This document shows, one piece after another, positions 17,097-25,984 of a stretch of DNA of 55,919 nt. The number at the start of each line of letters is the position of its first letter. Position 1 is the first letter of the stretch. The stretch is from JAUWTJ01 sp965603015 (GTDB taxonomy: Bacteria > Pseudomonadota > Alphaproteobacteria > M2410): positions 1 through 55,919 of the forward strand of contig CBFDBJ010000015.1 of the NCBI GenBank assembly GCA_965603015.1. Direction: 5' to 3'. A program made the translations under genes and the position numbers. The notes under the pieces are model-generated. The model was not told the origin of the DNA and did not search any database. It saw nothing but the letters and a program-made list of their open reading frames with translations.

Positions 17097-17804
17097 TCAC
17101 AGCTTCTTTTGGGCCAACCGTGCAGCAATTCCGCTTGTTGTCAAGAATTGGCTGGTCCGGGAGTGACCACCGGGCATTTCTGTGCTGGTAATCAGATCGC
17201 GAAGATCTGCTTCAGTGTCGATATCGTGAGCGATACCGGGGCGTTTGAGCTGTGTCACTACCAGGTCTGCCGCTTGTGCCTCGTTGCTATGGGCTTTCGC
17301 GCTGCCCGGGCCGTAGTGGAAGGCCATGGCCCCGGGCGGCGCAACCAGAAGGCAATTTGACCCGTCGTTGTCGCGGCTCGGGGAAAGGATAAGATGTGCC
17401 GGAGCATCCGCCTTGTTGTGGGCTTCGATGACGGCCTCGAAATCACTTGCTGTGGCAAGCGGCGTGTCGGCAAGCACCACGAGGATTGCGGCGGCTCCCG
17501 CCTCGTTTGCTTGATGTGCCGCCAGCCCGATGGCGCTTGAGAGGCCGCTGGCGTCTCTATCATTAATGAGATCAAGATCATGGGATTTTGCCCAGGAGGC
17601 AACGGAAGCGTCGTGGCTGACGACTGTTATTCCAGCGAGACCTTTGGTAGCCTTCAGGGCTGCCACAACATCTTCGGCCATGGCTCTCACAAGTTGGCGG
17701 CGTTCTTCTGCTGACAGAATGTTACCCAGCCTGGTCTTGACGCCCGTCAAATGTTTGATGGGTAGCAAGGCTTGAATGCCTGACATTGAAGACGAGGGTG
17801 ACAT
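17097..17804 (-). CDS. cofC: Phospholactate/PEP/3-phosphoglycerate guanylyltransferase for F420 synthesis (CofC/FbiD)
   Basis: A nucleotidyltransferase-fold protein of 235 residues. It activates a three-carbon phosphoacid with GTP to provide the side-chain donor for CofD. Family features are LLPIKHLTGVKTRLG at the N-terminus, VVLADTPLA (the metal-binding Asp region), PSRDNDGSNCLL and FHYGPGSAKAH. Whether the substrate is 2-phospholactate, phosphoenolpyruvate or 3-phosphoglycerate is not readable by eye. The ATG at 17804 is used; a TTG at 17813 would overlap the cofD stop, and the ribosome-binding site is weak for both. It lies immediately after cofD. Confidence 0.93.
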   Translation of the reverse strand: MSPSSSMSGIQALLPIKHLTGVKTRLGNILSAEERRQLVRAMAEDVVAALKATKGLAGITVVSHDASVASWAKSHDLDLINDRDASGLSSAIGLAAHQANEAGAAAILVVLADTPLATASDFEAVIEAHNKADAPAHLILSPSRDNDGSNCLLVAPPGAMAFHYGPGSAKAHSNEAQAADLVVTQLKRPGIAHDIDTEADLRDLITSTEMPGGHSRTSQFLTTSGIAARLAQKKL

Positions 17805-17809
17805 AAGGT

Positions 17810-18781
17810 TCAATGTTTCCCAAGCGAGGCGGCAAAATCAAGGGTAGCGGAGGCAAGAGCCTCACGGTCTTCCAGTGATTGCATGAAGGTTCTTGTAATC
17901 AGAACCGACATGCCGAGCGCCTCAATATCGGCGGCGCTTGCCTCGTCCTCTTCATCGATCACAAAGCCATCGACAAGACCCTTGTAAAAGCCAGCCACGC
18001 CAAGCGCGCTTACGGGCATGCCAAGTTCTTTCATCATCTTGGCGGCAGGCCCCTTGATCGCGCGCCCGCCGATGATCGGGGAGACAGCGACAATCGGAGC
18101 GGATGTTTCCTTCAAGACATTGCGGACGCCATTCAGTTGTAAAATGGGGTCAACACTGACGAACGGGTTGGACGGGCAGATGATAATCGCACCAAGATCT
18201 CTGGAGACCAGATGGCGCATCAGTATGGGGTGGGGCCGCGCGCCATCAATGCCGTCAAAGTAAAATCCGGTCACGGATGGCTCACACCTGTCACGCACGA
18301 AATAATGCTGGAACGGCAAAAACCCGTCTGCGGTTCGCACCATGGTTCTGACCGGGTCGTTGCTCATGGGCATGACATCAACGTGGATACCCATGGCTTG
18401 TGCCATTTCGGTCGTGACATCGCTGAGACTTGCGCCCTGGTTCAGTTTATTTGTCCGCAGAACGTGCAGCGCAAGATCGCGGTCGCCGAGATTGAACCAG
18501 GTTTCACCGCCCAGCCCACCCATTGCGCCCATGAACTCCCAGGTTTCGCCGCGCCTGCCCCAGCCGGTTTCGGGATTGGCCAGGTCTGCGAGAGTGTAAA
18601 GTACAGTGTCGATGTCCGGGGAGATATGGAGGCCGAAGTGAGTAAAATCATCGGCGGTATTGGCAACAATTGTCAGGGACTCGCTTGGCATGATACGGGC
18701 AAGGCCGAGAGCAAGCTTGGCGCCGCCAACCCCTCCGGACAGGGCAACGACGTGATCACGGCTGGCGGCCTGCCCTGTCAT
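17810..18781 (-). CDS. cofD: 2-phospho-L-lactate transferase (CofD/FbiA)
   Basis: A 323-residue protein that joins the activated phosphoacid from CofC to FO, giving (dehydro-)F420-0. The N-terminal Rossmann motif ALSGGVGGAKLALGL is diagnostic. ANTADDF and DTVLYTLADLANPETGWG continue the CofD signature, and IICPSNPFVSVDPIL with VSPIIGGRAIKGPAAKMM forms the second half. The length is normal. The ATG overlaps the cofE stop by 4 bases (ATGA), so translation is coupled. It is cytoplasmic. Confidence 0.95.
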   Translation of the reverse strand: MTGQAASRDHVVALSGGVGGAKLALGLARIMPSESLTIVANTADDFTHFGLHISPDIDTVLYTLADLANPETGWGRRGETWEFMGAMGGLGGETWFNLGDRDLALHVLRTNKLNQGASLSDVTTEMAQAMGIHVDVMPMSNDPVRTMVRTADGFLPFQHYFVRDRCEPSVTGFYFDGIDGARPHPILMRHLVSRDLGAIIICPSNPFVSVDPILQLNGVRNVLKETSAPIVAVSPIIGGRAIKGPAAKMMKELGMPVSALGVAGFYKGLVDGFVIDEEDEASAADIEALGMSVLITRTFMQSLEDREALASATLDFAASLGKH

Positions 18782-19542
18782 CGGAAGAGATCCTCCTTCG
18801 GGCCGCGCAACAGTGGTGCAACGCCGTCCAACGGGGCCAGCGTGGCGACGCCGCGAATGAGCGCCACCGGCTGGCCTTCGCCTGCTTGCCCCATAACAAG
18901 ACCGGCTGCGGCTGCCAGCTCGTCGGCGCGGCCGACCTCGGTAATTTCAAGCAGGCGCCCGGTGAGATCCGGCGCGCCCTTCAGGTTCAGGAGGCCGTCC
19001 GTCCCTGAGTTGCCGATGGAAAATCCAACGGTTCCCTTGCGCCAGGCGCGGCCCATAGAGTCAGCGACAACAACGCCAAGGGTGACACCGTAGCGTTTTT
19101 CAAGTGCCGTGCGAATTGTGGCGGCAGAGGCGTCGGAATCCTCGGGCAGGAGCAAGGCCTGGTCCTCGCCCTCGACATTGGACTGGTCGATGCCTGCATT
19201 GGCGTGGATGAAGCCGAGGCGATGTTCGACGATGAGGACGTCGGGGATCTTGCGGACGACGCGGGTGGACTCAGACAAAATAAGTTCGACGATGCGCGGG
19301 TCCTTGTCGACCTCGGCTGCAAGAGTGAGCGCTTCTTCGGACGGCGTCACATCGGCAAGCGCAACCTGGCGCCCCTCGGCCTTGGACACGATCTTCTGGG
19401 CCAGAACCAGGATGTCGCCATCGAGGGGTGTCAGTTCCATTTGATCAAGGGCGCGGGCAATCAGGTCCGCCAGATCCGCGCTGCCGTTCGGCAGGGGCTG
19501 GATCATCGGAATATCTGCGATGGCCGTGATCGTGACGCTCAT
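18778..19542 (-). CDS. cofE: Coenzyme F420-0:L-glutamate ligase, single-domain (CofE)
   Basis: At 254 residues this is the stand-alone ligase that adds gamma-linked glutamates to F420-0 with GTP. It lacks the C-terminal nitroreductase domain that makes mycobacterial FbiB about 450 residues. Seen: LVLAQKIVSKAEGR, FIHANAGIDQSNV, LGVVVADSMGRAWRKGTVGFSIG and a C-terminal GRADELAAAAGLVMGQ. These are the family metal/GTP and substrate blocks. It starts 36 bp behind fno and overlaps cofD by 4 bases. The absent reductase domain raises the question of how dehydro-F420 would be reduced if PEP is the side-chain precursor. Confidence 0.94.
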   Translation of the reverse strand: MSVTITAIADIPMIQPLPNGSADLADLIARALDQMELTPLDGDILVLAQKIVSKAEGRQVALADVTPSEEALTLAAEVDKDPRIVELILSESTRVVRKIPDVLIVEHRLGFIHANAGIDQSNVEGEDQALLLPEDSDASAATIRTALEKRYGVTLGVVVADSMGRAWRKGTVGFSIGNSGTDGLLNLKGAPDLTGRLLEITEVGRADELAAAAGLVMGQAGEGQPVALIRGVATLAPLDGVAPLLRGPKEDLFR

Positions 19543-19578
19543 GAAAAACTCGCCTGTCGAACTTTGCTTATTGCCATC

Positions 19579-20238
19579 TTAACCTGGCAGGCCGGAAATG
19601 CGAATGCCTGCGTGACATTTGAGCTGCCGGTTGATTTGGATGATGACGGAGGTGAGCGCCTCTGCGGCCGCTGCGTTTGCGATCGGCCCGGCATGAAAGG
19701 CACGCATGCCTGCTTCTGCTGCAAGATCGACAACGACTTGCCGCGCCTCCTTGTCATTGCCAGAGACAAGCACGTCGCAGTCAATCTCCTCGCCGCTTTG
19801 AAGGTGGGCGGCGGCGACATTCTGAAACGCGGACACGACGCGTACATCATCGCCGAGCAGGGCCTGTGCCCGCGCACCGGCAGAGCCGCCCTCGGGCAAT
19901 TGAACCGTCCCGACTTTGGGCGGCATCAACGGCACGGTAACGTCGATGAGAATCTTGCCCTTGAGACCCGGAGCGACGCTCTCAAGCGTTGAGGCGTGAT
20001 GAGCGAAGGGCACCGTCATAACAACAAGGTCGGCGGCTTTGGCAGCAGCGGCGTTCTCCATGGGTTCAACAGTTTCAAACCCGGCGTCCTTGAGTGTGGT
20101 GGCTGCATCGGCGGCTTTTTCGGCGGTGCGAGAGCCGACAATAATTGAATGACCGGATTTGAGCCATCTCAGCGCCAGGCCGGTCCCCAGATCACCGGTG
20201 CCACCGAGGATGGCAATTTTCGTTGTCTTTCCAGTCAT
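19579..20238 (-). CDS. fno: F420-dependent NADP reductase (Fno)
   Basis: A 219-residue NADPH:F420 oxidoreductase that transfers hydride between NADPH and F420. The N-terminal KIAILGGTGDLGTGLALRW holds the NADP-binding GGTGDLG (residues 12-18), and VGSRTAEKA follows with the Ser-Arg-Thr typical of NADP 2'-phosphate binding. VMTVPFAHH and IDVTVPLMP complete the family pattern. The ATG at 20238 follows AAGGGA; an upstream in-frame start at 20295 would add 19 poorly conserved residues. It is the first gene of the F420 operon, so cofactor synthesis and its reduction are co-expressed. Confidence 0.93.
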   Translation of the reverse strand: MTGKTTKIAILGGTGDLGTGLALRWLKSGHSIIVGSRTAEKAADAATTLKDAGFETVEPMENAAAAKAADLVVMTVPFAHHASTLESVAPGLKGKILIDVTVPLMPPKVGTVQLPEGGSAGARAQALLGDDVRVVSAFQNVAAAHLQSGEEIDCDVLVSGNDKEARQVVVDLAAEAGMRAFHAGPIANAAAAEALTSVIIQINRQLKCHAGIRISGLPG

Positions 20239-20349
20239 AGCGGTCGTCCCTTGTTTGTTTTCCTCTGTTTGAGCCTGATGCAGAGATGCGGTCAACAGGA
20301 TTTATGCTTTGCCGGTTTTTTTGTCACGAATATCGGGTATGATTGGCCG

Positions 20350-21183
20350 ATGAGCCGAGAAAAATCTCCCAGTGTTGCGGACCATGACATCAAGGTCTCA
20401 GGCCCCGAGGGCGTGCGCGAGCTACGCTGGGGGCTGGCGGCGGAGGTTCCGGTTTCCCTGTGCTATAACGGTGTTGCCCATGTGGTGATGATGGCTTCGC
20501 CGTCTGATCTTGAGGACTTTGCTGTCGGGTTCTCTCTTTCGGAGCGTATTCTGGAGAGTGTGGCCGACATCGAGGCTCTTGATGTGCGCGAGGTCGATCG
20601 CGGCACTCTTGTTGATTTGCGTGTGAGCGAGGCGGCCAATGCGCGCGTGTCTGCTCGAAGGCGTAATTTACCGGGCCAGGCGTCGTGCGGGATTTGCGGT
20701 GTGATTGAGCTTGAAGCGGCTCTGCCGGACCTGCCAAAAGTTGCTGCCAGGCCAACGGCATCGCTTGCGGCGGTCCAAAAGGCCGTTATCTCGCTGAGAG
20801 AGCATCAGCCGCTCAACGCGCAGACACGGTCGCTGCACGGGGCGGCTTTCGTTGATCAGTCGGGGGCCATTGTGCTGGCGCGAGAAGATATCGGGCGGCA
20901 CAATGCGCTCGACAAGCTGATCGGCGCCGCTGCGCGCCAGGACATATCGCTTGAGGAGGGATTTGCCCTGCTTTCCAGCCGGTGCAGCGTTGAGCTTGTT
21001 CAAAAGGCGGTGATTGCCGGTATTCCCCTGATGGTGACAGTGTCTGCGCCGACAACGCTGGCGGTCGAGCTTGCGGAAGAAGCCGGGCTTACACTCTTTT
21101 GTATGGCGGGGGACAGCAGCGTCGCGATCATCACGGATCCACACTCGATCTATTCCCGGCAGAAGACGGAGGCGAGCCTGTGA
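20350..21183 (+). CDS. fdhD: Formate dehydrogenase accessory sulfurtransferase FdhD (FdsC)
   Basis: A 277-residue protein that passes sulfur from a cysteine desulfurase to the molybdenum cofactor, which formate dehydrogenase needs for activity. Seen: AEVPVSLCYNGVAHVVMMASP, FAVGFSLSE, the CxxC pair C113/C116 in ASCGICG, and REDIGRHNALDKLIG. It begins the fdhD-fdsG-fdsB-fdsA operon, divergent from fno across 111 bp. No convincing ribosome-binding site precedes the ATG, while TATGAT at 20338-20343 sits where a leaderless transcript would need its -10 box. The stop overlaps the fdsG GTG. Confidence 0.95.
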   Translation: MSREKSPSVADHDIKVSGPEGVRELRWGLAAEVPVSLCYNGVAHVVMMASPSDLEDFAVGFSLSERILESVADIEALDVREVDRGTLVDLRVSEAANARVSARRRNLPGQASCGICGVIELEAALPDLPKVAARPTASLAAVQKAVISLREHQPLNAQTRSLHGAAFVDQSGAIVLAREDIGRHNALDKLIGAAARQDISLEEGFALLSSRCSVELVQKAVIAGIPLMVTVSAPTTLAVELAEEAGLTLFCMAGDSSVAIITDPHSIYSRQKTEASL

Positions 21184-21635
21184 CGGCATGGCCCAAATGG
21201 GATGCGGCGGTAGCGCGCGATCTGGTCGTTCCTCATTCAAACATTCCCGGTGGGCTGTTACCGGCCTTGCACGGGATGCAGGAGCATTTTGGCTGTGTCG
21301 CTCAGGCGGCCATTGATCTTGCAGCGGATGTTTTTAACCTGTCGCGGGCCGAGGTTTACGGTGTTGTGAATTTCTATGATGATTTTCGTAAAACGCCATC
21401 CGAGATGCCAGTGCTCAAAATCTGTATGGCCGAGGCGTGTCAGGCAGTTGGCGCTGAAGCGTTGAAACGCCACGCTGTGGACCTTGCCGGCGGGCGGATG
21501 GAAATCGAGGATGTCTTTTGCCTTGGCAATTGCGCCTGCGGGCCGTCGGTGATGACGGAGAGCTCGGTGCACGGGCGCGTGACGCCGGAGCGTCTCGACA
21601 CTCTTGTCGGACTGCTTGAGGGAGGCGGCGAATGA
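21180..21635 (+). CDS. fdsG: NAD-dependent formate dehydrogenase gamma subunit (NuoE-like)
   Basis: A 151-residue thioredoxin-fold 2Fe-2S subunit homologous to NuoE. The cluster cysteines appear as CMAEAC and CLGNCACG, in the expected C-x4-C...C-x3-C arrangement. The start is set as GTG at 21180, which has GGAGG 7 bases upstream and overlaps the fdhD stop; no ATG gives a sensible N-terminus. The subunit relays electrons from the FdsA clusters towards the FMN in FdsB. It overlaps fdsB by 4 bases. Confidence 0.94.
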   Translation: MTAWPKWDAAVARDLVVPHSNIPGGLLPALHGMQEHFGCVAQAAIDLAADVFNLSRAEVYGVVNFYDDFRKTPSEMPVLKICMAEACQAVGAEALKRHAVDLAGGRMEIEDVFCLGNCACGPSVMTESSVHGRVTPERLDTLVGLLEGGGE

Positions 21636-23143
21636 CCAAGGCGGTTCCGCTTTATATTGGGCGAGAAACGACGGCACTTTCGGTTGGCGCCGAGGATGTT
21701 CTTCAAAAAATTCTTGAGGTCGGCGCGGCGCGGGGCATTTCCTTTGAGGTGGTGCGGACCGGCGGACGCGGGCTGCACTGGGCCGAGCCCCTGGTGGAAG
21801 TCGGCGCGGCGCGTATTGCCTATGGCCCACTGGAAGTGACTGATATTGAAGGACTTTTTGATGCGGAGTTTGCCCGGGGCGGCGATCACGTAACGCGCCT
21901 GGGGCCGTTGAACGCCCATACCTGGCTCAAGGGGCAGACCCGTCTGGTTTTTGAGCGCATGGGTCAGGGCTGTGCCACGGATCTTGAGACCTTTCGATCT
22001 TTGGGTGGTTTGAGAGGCTGGGAGCGAGCCTGCGACCTTGGACCTGATAAAATTCTTGACGAGCTTGAGGCTTCAAGTCTCAGAGGCCGCGGCGGCGCCG
22101 GTTTTCCTGCGGCGATCAAGTGGCGGACGGTGAAAGAGATGCAAGCGGATGAGAAGTTCATTGTCTGCAACGCCGACGAGGGCGATGCGGGAACCTTTTC
22201 TGATCGACTCCTCATGGAAGGCGATCCTTTCTGCCTCATCGAAGGCATGATGATCGCAGCACGAACGGTCGGTGCGGCGCGGGGGTATATTTATCTGCGG
22301 TCTGAGTACCCGCTTGCAAAGCAGATCTTGAGCGAGGCGCTTGAGGTAGCGCGGCAAGATGGCTTGCTCGGTCCAGCGTTTGACATTGAGCTTCGAATTG
22401 GCGCGGGCTCCTATGTCTGCGGCGAGGAAACCGCCATGCTTGAGAGCCTTGAGGGCAAGCGCGGCGAAGTGCGGGCCAAGCCGCCTCTGCCGGCCCACGC
22501 CGGTCTGTTTGACAAGCCAACGCTGGTTAACAATGTGATCACGCTGGCGAGCGTGCCCTGGATTGTTGCCAATGGCGGCAAGGCCTGGGCAGAATATGGC
22601 TGTGGGCGCTCAAGAGGCACGCTGCCGGTGCAGCTTGGCGGGAATGTGAAGCGCGGCGGGCTGGTGGAGGTGCCATTTGGAGTTACGCTAAGGGATCTCA
22701 TCTATAGTTTCGGTGGCGGAACGATGAGTGGAAGACCTGTGCGAGCGATCCAGATCGGCGGGCCGCTCGGGACGTATTTGCCGGACAGCGCGCTTGATGT
22801 GCCGCTTGACTATGAAGCTCTCGTTGAGATTGACGGCGGGGTTGGTCACGGCGGGATTATTGTTTTCGATGACACAGTCGATATGGCGCAGCAAGCCCGG
22901 TTCGCTTTTGATTTCTGTGCGCGGGAGAGCTGCGGGAAGTGTACGCCGTGCCGGATCGGTTCGGTGCGCGGCGTGGAGGTGATGGACAGGATTATTGCAG
23001 GGGAAGAAGTGAGCGATAATATCACGCTGATGGAAGACCTGTGCGAGACCATGAGAGAAGGCTCGCTTTGTGCCATGGGCGGCCTGACACCCCAGCCGGT
23101 TCAGGCTGCGCTGAAATATTTTCCGGAGGACTTCGGAGTATGA
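21632..23143 (+). CDS. fdsB: NAD-dependent formate dehydrogenase beta subunit (NuoF-like diaphorase)
   Basis: A 503-residue flavoprotein that carries FMN, the NAD site and one 4Fe-4S cluster. An N-terminal thioredoxin-like part (about 1-100) precedes the NuoF core. GRGGAGFPAAIKW and CNADEGDAGTFSDR form the FMN/NAD site, GSYVCGEETAMLESLEG and KPPLPAHAGLFDKPT follow, and the 4Fe-4S motif ESCGKCTPCRIG is near the C-terminus. It reduces NAD+ with electrons derived from formate. Its stop overlaps the fdsA ATG (ATGA), so stoichiometric translation is likely. Confidence 0.95.
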   Translation: MTKAVPLYIGRETTALSVGAEDVLQKILEVGAARGISFEVVRTGGRGLHWAEPLVEVGAARIAYGPLEVTDIEGLFDAEFARGGDHVTRLGPLNAHTWLKGQTRLVFERMGQGCATDLETFRSLGGLRGWERACDLGPDKILDELEASSLRGRGGAGFPAAIKWRTVKEMQADEKFIVCNADEGDAGTFSDRLLMEGDPFCLIEGMMIAARTVGAARGYIYLRSEYPLAKQILSEALEVARQDGLLGPAFDIELRIGAGSYVCGEETAMLESLEGKRGEVRAKPPLPAHAGLFDKPTLVNNVITLASVPWIVANGGKAWAEYGCGRSRGTLPVQLGGNVKRGGLVEVPFGVTLRDLIYSFGGGTMSGRPVRAIQIGGPLGTYLPDSALDVPLDYEALVEIDGGVGHGGIIVFDDTVDMAQQARFAFDFCARESCGKCTPCRIGSVRGVEVMDRIIAGEEVSDNITLMEDLCETMREGSLCAMGGLTPQPVQAALKYFPEDFGV

Positions 23144-25962
23144 TCAAGGAAAGGGATTTTGGGACGCCGGCTTCTTTCTCCCAAGAGAAGGTCAGTCTGA
23201 TGATTGACGGAACCTGTGTGATAGTGCCAGACGGAACATCTGTGATGCGCGCTGCGGAAGAAGCGGGTATTTCCATTCCGAAACTTTGTGCCACCGACAG
23301 CCTTGAGCCCTATGGGTCTTGCCGCCTTTGCGTGTGCGAGGTTGAGGGCCAGAAGGGATTGCCGTCATCCTGCACAACACCGGTGCGCGAAGGTATGAAG
23401 GTCTCGACACAGAGTGAAAAGCTTGGGCGCGTGCGGCGCGGTGTGATGGAGCTTTATCTGTCCGATCACCCGCTTGGTTCTTCAACCGGGAGCGCCAGTG
23501 GCGATTGTGAATTGCAGGATATGGCTGATCAGCTCGGTGTCCGCGAGACGCGTTACGGGGCGGGGGGAGACACCCACCTCCGGTCGGAGATAGATGAGAG
23601 CAATCCCTATTTTTCCTTCGACGCTTCCAAATGCATTGTCTGTTCGCGCTGTGTCAGGGCCTGCGATGAAATTCAGGGGACACTGGCGCTCACCGTTGAC
23701 GGGCGCGGCTTTGCTTCGAAGATTTCCGTCGGCGGGGATGAGAATTTCTTTGCCTCTGACTGTGTATCCTGCGGAGCCTGTGTTGCCGCCTGTCCGACCG
23801 AAGCCTTGATGGAAACAAGTGTGATTGAGAAAGGCCAGCCGGAGCGCGTGGTCGAGACGACCTGCGCCTATTGCGGCGTTGGCTGTTCCTTCCGCGCCGA
23901 AATGAAGGGCAATGAGGTCGTGCGCATGGCGCCTTCAAAAGATGGCGGCGCCAATCACGGGCATTCGTGCATCAAGGGACGTTTTGCCTGGGGCTATGCC
24001 GCTCATGAGGATCGCCAGCTCTCCCCCATGATCCGGGAGAAGACGACCGATCTGTGGCGCAAGGTGAGTTGGGAAGAGGCGATTGCCTATACAGCGGACA
24101 AGTTCAAACAGATCCAGGTCGAGCACGGGGTGAAGGCCATTGGCGGCATCACCTCGTCGCGCTGCACCAATGAAGAGGTTTATGCGGTTCAGAAGTTAAT
24201 CCGTGCCGGCTTCGGTAATAATAATGTTGATACCTGCGCGCGGGTCTGTCATTCGCCAACTGGCTACGGGCTGAAGCAGACGCTGGGGACCTCGGCGGGG
24301 ACGCAGAATTTCGACAGTGTCATGTCCGCAGATGTGATTTTCGTTATTGGCGCTAATCCGACCGAAGGTCATCCGGTTTTCGCTTCGCAGATGAAGCGAC
24401 GGATACGGCAGGGCGCGAAACTTATTGTTGCCGATCCGCGTGCGATTGGTCTGGTGCGCTCGCCGCACATGAAGGCGGACTATCATTTGCCGCTTTTGCC
24501 CGGCGGCAATGTCGCGCTGATCAATGCGCTGGCTCATGTGGTGGTGACCGAAGGTCTTGAAGCGAAAGACTATGTTTCCGAGCGTTGTGACCTCGAGAGT
24601 TTCGACGCGTGGAAAACCTTCATCAGTGCGCAGGAAAATGCACCCGAAGCAGTGGAGAACGTCCTCGGGGTCCGGGCGGAAGACTTGCGCGCCGCTGCAA
24701 GGCTCTATGCTACGGGCGGTAAGGCCGCCATCTACTACGGACTTGGGGTTACTGAACATAGTCAAGGTTCAACGAGCGTCATGGCGTTGGCAAACCTTGC
24801 AATGTTGACGGGCAACATCGGGTTTGAAGGGACCGGCGTCAATCCGCTGCGCGGTCAGAATAATGTGCAAGGCTCCTGCGACATGGGATCGTTCCCGCAT
24901 GAACTGCCGGGCTACAGACCGGTCGAGGATGACGTCGTGCGCGGCAGTTTTGAAGAGGTGTGGGGTGTTACGCTCGACAAGGAGCCCGGCTACCGCATTC
25001 CCAGTATGTTCAATGAGGCGGTCAAGGGCACTTATCGCGGCATGTTCATTCAGGGTGAGGACCTGGTTCAGTCAGACCCCAATACCAAACACGTGGAAGC
25101 AGCGTTCGAGGCGATGGACTGTGTGGTCGTGCTTGATCTCTTCCTCAACGAAACCTCGAAATTTGCACATGTGTTCCTGCCGGGCACCTCGTTTCTTGAA
25201 AAGGACGGTACGTTCATCAATGCAGAGCGGCGGATCAACCGGGTGCGCAAGGCGATGGCAGAAAAACAGGGCAAGGCGGAGTGGCAAATTGCACAGGATC
25301 TCGGGATTGCCATGGGTTACGACATGGGCTTTGGCTCTTCGGCGGAAATCTGGGACGAGATGGCAGCACTAACCCCGGCATTCTCCGGCGCTTCCCACGC
25401 GCGGCTCGACGCGGAAGGCTCGATGCAATGGCCGGTCAATGACGCGGCACCGAATGGCACGCCGACCATGCATGTGGGCGGTTTTGTGCGCGGGAAGGGT
25501 AATTTTGTTGTGACGGAGTTTGTCCCGTGTGACGAAAAAGTCAGTCGAAAATTCCCTCTCATCATGACGACGGGCCGCACGCTGACACAATATAACGTCG
25601 GCGCGCAGACGCGGCGGACGCAGAATGATCTGTGGTTTGACCAGGATGTGCTTGAAATTCACGCCTATGATGCGGATGAACGCGGAATAACCGATGGTGA
25701 CCTGGTGATGATCCAGAGCCGCAAGGGCGAGGTTGCGCTGCGGGCGCAGATATCAGAGCGGATGCAGCCCGGCGTCGTCTTTACGACGTTTCATATGGCC
25801 GAGTCAGGGACCAATGTCCTCATTACCGAAGCGGCCGACTGGGCGACTTCGTGTCCTGAGTATAAAGTGACAGCGGTGCAAATTGCGCTTTCCAACAGGA
25901 AGTCGGACTGGCAGGAACGGTTTGAGAAGCTGGAAGTGAGACGGCGTGTTGAGGCGGATTAG
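23140..25962 (+). CDS. fdsA: NAD-dependent formate dehydrogenase alpha subunit (molybdenum, NuoG-like N-terminus)
   Basis: A 940-residue catalytic subunit that oxidises formate to CO2 at a Mo-bis-MGD centre. The N-terminal 2Fe-2S domain has C50, C61, C64 and C78. Two 4Fe-4S motifs follow (CIVCSRCVRAC and CVSCGACVAAC), then the fourth cluster motif CAYCGVGC beside the cofactor. The Mo-ligand cysteine and its catalytic His are in CARVCHSPT. The conserved Arg and Gln of the active site are in PLRGQNNVQG. It is a Cys enzyme, not a selenoprotein: no in-frame TGA is seen. The start at 23140 overlaps fdsB. The small fdsD gene usual after fdsA is absent; the next gene is convergent. Confidence 0.96.
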   Translation: MIKERDFGTPASFSQEKVSLMIDGTCVIVPDGTSVMRAAEEAGISIPKLCATDSLEPYGSCRLCVCEVEGQKGLPSSCTTPVREGMKVSTQSEKLGRVRRGVMELYLSDHPLGSSTGSASGDCELQDMADQLGVRETRYGAGGDTHLRSEIDESNPYFSFDASKCIVCSRCVRACDEIQGTLALTVDGRGFASKISVGGDENFFASDCVSCGACVAACPTEALMETSVIEKGQPERVVETTCAYCGVGCSFRAEMKGNEVVRMAPSKDGGANHGHSCIKGRFAWGYAAHEDRQLSPMIREKTTDLWRKVSWEEAIAYTADKFKQIQVEHGVKAIGGITSSRCTNEEVYAVQKLIRAGFGNNNVDTCARVCHSPTGYGLKQTLGTSAGTQNFDSVMSADVIFVIGANPTEGHPVFASQMKRRIRQGAKLIVADPRAIGLVRSPHMKADYHLPLLPGGNVALINALAHVVVTEGLEAKDYVSERCDLESFDAWKTFISAQENAPEAVENVLGVRAEDLRAAARLYATGGKAAIYYGLGVTEHSQGSTSVMALANLAMLTGNIGFEGTGVNPLRGQNNVQGSCDMGSFPHELPGYRPVEDDVVRGSFEEVWGVTLDKEPGYRIPSMFNEAVKGTYRGMFIQGEDLVQSDPNTKHVEAAFEAMDCVVVLDLFLNETSKFAHVFLPGTSFLEKDGTFINAERRINRVRKAMAEKQGKAEWQIAQDLGIAMGYDMGFGSSAEIWDEMAALTPAFSGASHARLDAEGSMQWPVNDAAPNGTPTMHVGGFVRGKGNFVVTEFVPCDEKVSRKFPLIMTTGRTLTQYNVGAQTRRTQNDLWFDQDVLEIHAYDADERGITDGDLVMIQSRKGEVALRAQISERMQPGVVFTTFHMAESGTNVLITEAADWATSCPEYKVTAVQIALSNRKSDWQERFEKLEVRRRVEAD

Positions 25963-25984
25963 AACTTCTCTCACTATAATTCTT

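Noticed and set aside
23140..25962. Selenocysteine formate dehydrogenase
   Set aside because: The Mo-ligand position reads Cys (CARVCHSPT) and there is no in-frame TGA.
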